From Gammaproteobacteria bacterium (GTDB lineage Bacteria; Pseudomonadota; Gammaproteobacteria; Steroidobacterales; Steroidobacteraceae): DNA of 49,220 nt. Below, piece by piece: positions 44,948 through 49,220 of this stretch. The translations under genes were made by a program, and so were the position numbers. The first letter of the stretch is position 1; the number at the start of each line of letters is the position of its first letter. The stretch is from the NCBI GenBank assembly GCA_021773365.1, contig JAJFKF010000125.1, forward strand, positions 1 to 49,220, read 5' to 3'. The notes under the pieces are model-generated. The model was not told the origin of the DNA. It saw only the letters and a program-made list of their open reading frames with translations, and did no database searches.

Positions 44948-46162
44948 ATGTCCACCGTCATTGATGTCATCAGTCCCGCCGACCAGGAGGGCACGCGCGC
45001 CACTGTCCTGCGCTGGCTGAAGCAGCCCGGCGATGCGGTCACCGCCAACGAGCCGCTGCTGGAGCTGGAAACCGACAAGGTGACTGTCGAGGTGCCGGCG
45101 CCGGCATCCGGACGACTGAGCGAGATTCTGACCAACGAGAATGCCGAGGTCACGCCCGGTGCGGTGCTGGGTCGGCTCACCACGGAGATTGCCGCTGAGC
45201 CGCAGGCCGACACCCGCCCGGCTGCCGCCACGCCCGCCGTCGGGTCGGGGGCGCGGCAGAGCAGTGCCGCGGCATCGGCTGCGGCGCCGTTGAGTCCGGC
45301 CGTCAAACGCCTGTTGGCCGAGCATGGACTTGATCCAGCGCGGATTCCCGCCTCTGGCCGGGGTGGGCGCATCACCGCCCAGGACATCACCCGTTTCCTT
45401 GAGCAGCGACCAGCGGCCACGGCGAGTGCTGAAGGTCCGGCGTCCGGCGGCGCCAGCAGGCGCGTTCCCCACACCGCCATCCGTCGTCGCATTGCCGCGC
45501 ACATGGTGCAGAGCATCGCGACTGCGCCGCATGTCACCACGGTGTTCGAGGTCGACCTCACGCGCGTCGCCGCCCACCGCGCCCGGCATGCAGCCGACTT
45601 TGAGGCGCGCGGCGCCAAACTGACCTACACGGCCTATTTTGTCGCTGCCGCCGCGCGGGGGCTGCAGGCCGTGCCGGAGGTGAACAGCCGCTTCCACGAC
45701 GATGCATTGGAGATATTCGCCGACTGCAACATCGGTGTCGGTACGGCACTGGGCAACGACGGCCTGATCGTCCCCGTACTGCAGCGGGCACAGACACTGG
45801 ATCTGTTCGGCATCGCACAGCGTCTCGGTGAGATGGTTGCCGCCGCGCGCGCAGGCAAACTGGCGCCGGAGGCCGTGCGCGGGGGTACCTTCACCATTTC
45901 CAATCACGGTGTGAGTGGCAGCCTGCTGGCCGCGCCCATCGTCATCAATCAGCCACAGGTGGCCATCATGGGCGTGGGCAAACTGCAGCGGCGGGTGGTG
46001 GTGGATACGGTGGACGGCGCCGATGCCCTTCGCGTCAGGCCCATGTGCTACCTCACCCTCACGCTGGATCACCGCGCGCTGGATGCCTTTCAGGCCAATG
46101 CCTTCCTGACGCAGGTGGTGAAGACGCTGCAGGGCTGGGAGCAGGCGCAGGACACAGGCTGA
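44948..46162 (+). CDS. 2-oxoacid dehydrogenase E2 (dihydrolipoyl acyltransferase)
   Basis: ATG 44948 has AGGAG upstream and gives 404 residues. The lipoyl domain (about 1-78) carries Lys44 in ELETDKVTVEVPAP. An Ala/Pro linker leads to the E1/E3-binding domain (about 115-148, PASGRGGRITAQDI). The catalytic domain (about 165-404) has VPHTAIRRRIAAHM, FTISNHGVSGS and, near residue 378, DHRALDAFQA. The usual DHRxxDG active-site motif thus ends in Ala. It accepts the acyl group from the E1 encoded 64 bases upstream. No E3 gene follows, so a shared lipoamide dehydrogenase elsewhere is needed. Confidence 0.92.
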   Translation: MSTVIDVISPADQEGTRATVLRWLKQPGDAVTANEPLLELETDKVTVEVPAPASGRLSEILTNENAEVTPGAVLGRLTTEIAAEPQADTRPAAATPAVGSGARQSSAAASAAAPLSPAVKRLLAEHGLDPARIPASGRGGRITAQDITRFLEQRPAATASAEGPASGGASRRVPHTAIRRRIAAHMVQSIATAPHVTTVFEVDLTRVAAHRARHAADFEARGAKLTYTAYFVAAAARGLQAVPEVNSRFHDDALEIFADCNIGVGTALGNDGLIVPVLQRAQTLDLFGIAQRLGEMVAAARAGKLAPEAVRGGTFTISNHGVSGSLLAAPIVINQPQVAIMGVGKLQRRVVVDTVDGADALRVRPMCYLTLTLDHRALDAFQANAFLTQVVKTLQGWEQAQDTG

Positions 46163-46262
46163 AAGGGCAATGGCACTGATCCGGGCGTGTCGTCCGGGAT
46201 CCCGCCCCGGATCAAGGAAAAATCCTTGACGAAATCCTTGACCTGTTCTACTGTCCGCCACC

Positions 46263-46553
46263 ATGACGACCGTCACCGGCAAGTACCAGATCACGCTTCC
46301 AAAGCGGCTCGTGGAGGCCTATGGCATCAATGTGGGTGATGAGGTGGATCTGATGGCTGCCGGAGAAACCATCGCCCTGGTGCCCGCGCGCGCCAGAAGG
46401 CCGTCGCTGCCGCCCGAAGAGCGCCTGCGCCTGTTCGATGAAGCCAGTCGCCGCCAGAAGCTGCGCGACCAGACGAACAGGCTGCCTGCCGGATCTGCGC
46501 AGGAGCGGGGCTGGACACGGGAAGAGCTGTATACCCGTGGCCGCCCTCGTTGA
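46263..46553 (+). CDS. AbrB/MazE-fold antitoxin (VapB-like)
   Basis: Ninety-six residues begin with the swapped-hairpin DNA-binding fold MTTVTGKYQITLPKRLVEAY and GINVGDEVDLM, typical of AbrB-type antitoxins. A charged C-terminal region would cap the toxin. A PIN-domain gene overlaps its end by 17 bases, so this is a VapBC-type operon. The family represses its own promoter. Confidence 0.88.
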   Translation: MTTVTGKYQITLPKRLVEAYGINVGDEVDLMAAGETIALVPARARRPSLPPEERLRLFDEASRRQKLRDQTNRLPAGSAQERGWTREELYTRGRPR

Positions 46554-46998
46554 TACCAACATCCTTGTCTATCGCTTCGACCCGCGCGTGCCGGTGAAGC
46601 AGGAGCGGGCCACGGACCTGCTGCGCCAGGGGGCGGCCGACGGCTCGCTGGTGCTGGCGCACCAGGTGCTCATCGAGTTCATGTCGGTGGTTCGACGTCC
46701 CATCGACGGGGGCGCTTCATTGCTGAGTGAAGAAGACGCGCACCGTGAGGTGGAGGATCTGCTGATGCAGTTCCCCGTGATCTACCCGACGGAGAACACC
46801 GTCCGCACGGCCGTGCGCGGCGCCGCGCTGTACAAGCTCAGTTGGTTTGACGCCCATCTGTGGGCCTATGCGGATGAGCGCGGACTGGACACGCTGTGGT
46901 CCGAGGATTTCGAGGACGGACGTCTGTACGGGCGCGTACGCGTGCGCAATCCCTTCCGGCTTGCGGTGCACGAACCGGAGTCCGGGTACGGCGGTTGA
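46537..46998 (+). CDS. PIN-domain ribonuclease toxin (VapC-like)
   Basis: The GTG at 46537 is taken as start because the fold begins right there (AALVDTNILVYRF); the frame upstream is shadow of the antitoxin. The 153-residue product has the four PIN acidic residues: Asp6 (DTN), Glu47 (LIEFMS), Asp105 (WFDAHLWA) and Asp124 (WSEDF). VapC toxins cut tRNA or rRNA until bound by VapB. Overlap by 17 bases with the antitoxin ensures antitoxin-first synthesis. Confidence 0.88.
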   Translation: MAALVDTNILVYRFDPRVPVKQERATDLLRQGAADGSLVLAHQVLIEFMSVVRRPIDGGASLLSEEDAHREVEDLLMQFPVIYPTENTVRTAVRGAALYKLSWFDAHLWAYADERGLDTLWSEDFEDGRLYGRVRVRNPFRLAVHEPESGYGG

Positions 46999-47049
46999 AG
47001 CGACGGGGGCTGGCGCGGCGAACCGGCCGCGCAGTCCTGGCACGCACCA

Positions 47050-47997
47050 TCAGCGGGTTTCTGATCGCATCAGCACAGTGCCAAAGCGCTCGAAGGTCCC
47101 GCGGGAGAGGGCGGGCAGGGCGCCATGACGGGTAGTGGCAGCCGCAGTGAGGTGCCGCTCGGCGGTGCCGAATGTTTGTCTGTAGAGCTCGCTACACAGC
47201 TCGTAGGCTCGCGTGCCAGCCCAGTCCGGGGGCAACAGTGAATTGGGCAGCAGCGGATCGCGCAGGTGCACCTTGCGGTATTCATGGATGAGCAGCGTAC
47301 GGATGATGAAGGCGGTGAGCGGTTCCAGTTCACGATTGCCCCCCATGGCCTTGTATAGGGGTTCGAACATCGAGATGAACCGCTCGTAGCCGCGCCGCTG
47401 CTGCGCCAGGTCCCACGCGGTCAGTGCCAGATGCCCATTCTCCGCGCCGCCGTCGGCGGTGGCCTCCATCAGCAGGACATCGTCCAGCACCTTCAATTCG
47501 CGCAGCAGCCCGCGGACCTCCTCCAGTTTCCGTCCCGGATGCGCAAGCACCCCGGGTGCCAGCTGCCCGAAGCCCAGCCACTTCAGTTCGCCGCGCACCT
47601 TCTCAAGCGTACGCCGCGAGCCGCGGGGCAGGATGACCAGCGACCAGCGCCCGTCCCATGTCTGTGCAGCCTCGCCATAAATCCGCCGTGTCGCCTCGGC
47701 GAAGCGGGTGCGCCCGTGCTCCGTGAGTCGGTAATCGCTCTGCCGCCCGTGGCGCTCGGCCTGAAGCCAGCCGTCGGCGGCGAGCCGGGAGACGGATGTC
47801 CGCACCAGCCGCTCGGTCAGCCCGAAGGGCTGCGTCAGGCCAATGAGGCTGCCCAGCGAAATCTCCCCGCCCCGCGGCGCCAGCGCGTCGCCGAACAGCG
47901 TAATGATCAGCGATCCGGCGCGCAGCGGCCGCTGCCGCCGGAAGCGTGCCAGCACCTTCTGCACCTGAACTTCCACGTTGGAGCGGCGTTTCGGCAT
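47050..47997 (-). CDS. paaX: PaaX-family phenylacetate-degradation repressor
   Basis: ATG 47997 gives 315 residues, the usual length. The N-terminal winged helix is SLIITLFGDALAPRGGEISL with IGLTQPFGLTERLVRTSVSR and LAADGWL. The PaaX central and C-terminal parts include WDGRWSLVILP and LIHEYRKVHLRDPLLPNSLL. PaaX represses paa genes and releases DNA on binding phenylacetyl-CoA. It is divergent from paaA across 85 bases that contain an inverted repeat. Confidence 0.93.
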   Translation of the reverse strand: MPKRRSNVEVQVQKVLARFRRQRPLRAGSLIITLFGDALAPRGGEISLGSLIGLTQPFGLTERLVRTSVSRLAADGWLQAERHGRQSDYRLTEHGRTRFAEATRRIYGEAAQTWDGRWSLVILPRGSRRTLEKVRGELKWLGFGQLAPGVLAHPGRKLEEVRGLLRELKVLDDVLLMEATADGGAENGHLALTAWDLAQQRRGYERFISMFEPLYKAMGGNRELEPLTAFIIRTLLIHEYRKVHLRDPLLPNSLLPPDWAGTRAYELCSELYRQTFGTAERHLTAAATTRHGALPALSRGTFERFGTVLMRSETR

Positions 47998-48007
47998 CGC
48001 GGTAATC

Positions 48008-48046
48008 TGATACAGAAAGTGTTGCGGATGCAAGGATTCTGTGTCA
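48008..48046. promoter_or_regulatory. candidate PaaX operator
   Basis: TGATACAGAA (48008-48017) and TTCTGTGTCA (48037-48046) form an inverted repeat with one mismatch in ten, 19 bases apart, centred in the paaX-paaA divergent gap. Position suits joint repression of both genes. No experimental consensus was checked. Confidence 0.55.
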
Positions 48047-48082
48047 CATTGCCATCTGGTTCTGCCGCTTGCGGAGGCGTGC

Positions 48083-49081
48083 ATGTACACGCAAGGCCTT
48101 GATTCACTAGGTAAAGAAGCCTTGCATAACAGCAAGGCCGACACCGCGACGCTCGAGGCGCGTTTCCAGGCGACCGTGGACGCAGACGAGAAGATCGAAC
48201 CCAAGGACTGGATGCCGGATGCCTACCGGCAGACGCTGATCCGCCAGATATCCCAGCACGCGCATTCGGAGATCGTCGGCATGCTGCCCGAGGGCAACTG
48301 GATCACCCGCGCGCCATCGCTCAAGCGCAAGGCCGTGCTTATCGCCAAGGTGCAGGATGAAGGCGGCCACGGCATGTACCTGTACAGCGCCGCCGAAACC
48401 CTGGGCGTCTCGCGCGACCAGCTGCAGCAGCAGTTGCTCAGCGGCGCGGCCAAATATTCCAGCATCTTCAACTATCCGACGCCCACCTGGGCGGATGTCG
48501 GCGCCATCGGCTGGCTGGTGGACGGTGCGGCCATCATGAACCAGATTCCCATCTGTCGCTGTTCCTTCGGTCCCTATGCGCGCGCCATGGTGCGCGTGTG
48601 TCGCGAGGAAAGCTTTCACCAGCGCCAGGGCTTCGAGATCATGATGATGCTGGCGCAGGGCACGCCGGAGCAGCAGCGCATGGCGCAGGACGCATTGAAT
48701 CGCTGGTGGTGGCCGTCACTGATGATGTTTGGACCCAGCGATGGACAGTCCAGACATACCGCGCAATCGATGAAGTGGAAGATCAAACGCTTCACCAACG
48801 ATGAACTGCGACAGAAGTTTGTCGACACCACTGTGCCACAGGCGGAATACCTGGGGCTGAAGATGCCGGATCCCGATCTGAAGTGGGACCCGCAAAGCGG
48901 CCACTACAATTTTGGTGTCATCGACTGGAGCGAATTTCAGGCGGTGCTGAAAGGCAACGGCCCCTGCAACCGCGAGCGCCTGGAGGCCCGCCGCAAGGCC
49001 CACGACGATGGCGCCTGGGTCCGCGAAGCGGCCATGGCCCACGCGGAAAAGCAGCGCGCCCGGCAGACCCAGGCCGCCTGA
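48083..49081 (+). CDS. paaA: 1,2-phenylacetyl-CoA epoxidase catalytic subunit PaaA
   Basis: ATG 48083 with GGAGG upstream gives 332 residues, normal for PaaA. The ferritin-like di-iron ligands are seen in [39 protein letters not shown] and [20 protein letters not shown]-type [15 protein letters not shown] is characteristic. It forms the ring-epoxidising complex with PaaB, PaaC and PaaE. It is presumably first of a paaABCDE operon continuing beyond the right edge; 139 bases after its stop contain no start I can recognise. Confidence 0.96.
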   Translation: MYTQGLDSLGKEALHNSKADTATLEARFQATVDADEKIEPKDWMPDAYRQTLIRQISQHAHSEIVGMLPEGNWITRAPSLKRKAVLIAKVQDEGGHGMYLYSAAETLGVSRDQLQQQLLSGAAKYSSIFNYPTPTWADVGAIGWLVDGAAIMNQIPICRCSFGPYARAMVRVCREESFHQRQGFEIMMMLAQGTPEQQRMAQDALNRWWWPSLMMFGPSDGQSRHTAQSMKWKIKRFTNDELRQKFVDTTVPQAEYLGLKMPDPDLKWDPQSGHYNFGVIDWSEFQAVLKGNGPCNRERLEARRKAHDDGAWVREAAMAHAEKQRARQTQAA

Positions 49082-49220
49082 CACGTTTGTGATCCGACCG
49101 TGACCCGACCGTGGGTCGACCACCCACCGAAGGGAAACCAGGAGCCACGACCAGATATACGGAACCACACGGCCATCAGGCGACGCGCGGATGGGGTGGG
49201 ATTTTTCAGGACGCTCTTTG
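49082..49220. other. right-edge gap after paaA
   Basis: This stretch holds a small GACCC...GGGTC dyad near 49100-49117 and no recognisable gene. The next paa gene, if present, starts outside the window. Confidence 0.4.

Overview
The window reads as the junction between a mobile genetic element and the core chromosome of a high-GC Gammaproteobacterium. That placement rests on the gene families and order seen here (queA-tgt-yajC-secD-secF, trmJ beside suhB, a FecI/FecR/TonB receptor set, an Lrp-type bkd regulator, the paaX/paaA pair). I cannot name the genus; a heterotroph in the Xanthomonadales/Nevskiales neighbourhood is a guess.

Positions 1 to about 22,640 are an integrative element that ends in the 3' end of a tRNA-Leu(CAA) gene. 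Its tyrosine integrase lies next to the tRNA. The left end is outside the window. The element backbone has an LPD7-domain protein of the type found with relaxases, a ParB/RepB-like protein, a small acidic protein, a RadC-like JAMM protein, a SprT-like zinc protein, and a MobC accessory protein overlapping a MOB relaxase. Two copies of one structured leader, probably the published radC RNA motif, precede the ParB-like and RadC-like genes. No type IV secretion genes are visible, so the element is either mobilizable or carries its mating genes to the left.

The cargo falls into three blocks. (a) 2641-5431: a divergent trio of SPFH protein, diverged NAD-kinase-like protein and NrtR-like Nudix regulator, around a near-perfect 17-bp inverted repeat. 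(b) 11217-19702: a minus-strand run of eight tightly packed genes headed by a Phd antitoxin and a PemK-like toxin, divergent from a 1369-residue protein with a HigA-type DNA-binding domain, a nuclease-like segment and a long helical tail. This is my best candidate for an undescribed defence system. (c) 19725-20973: a zinc-motif plus VRR-NUC nuclease gene that appears frameshifted.

From 22,637 rightwards the sequence is GC-rich core genome: an ECF sigma/anti-sigma/PDZ operon; a TonB receptor divergent from fecI-fecR; tRNA queuosine genes queA-tgt coupled to the yajC-secD-secF export genes; a TerC membrane protein; a cysteine desulfurase fused to a degenerate IscU-like domain, overlapping trmJ; suhB; an amino-acid permease; an Lrp regulator divergent from a branched-chain 2-oxoacid dehydrogenase pair (fused E1, then E2; no E3 here); a VapBC pair; and paaX divergent from paaA, the start of a phenylacetate catabolism cluster running off the right edge. 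Three large inverted repeats with long arms sit in the two convergent intergenic gaps of this core part. Boundaries and motifs were read by eye; no similarity search was possible.
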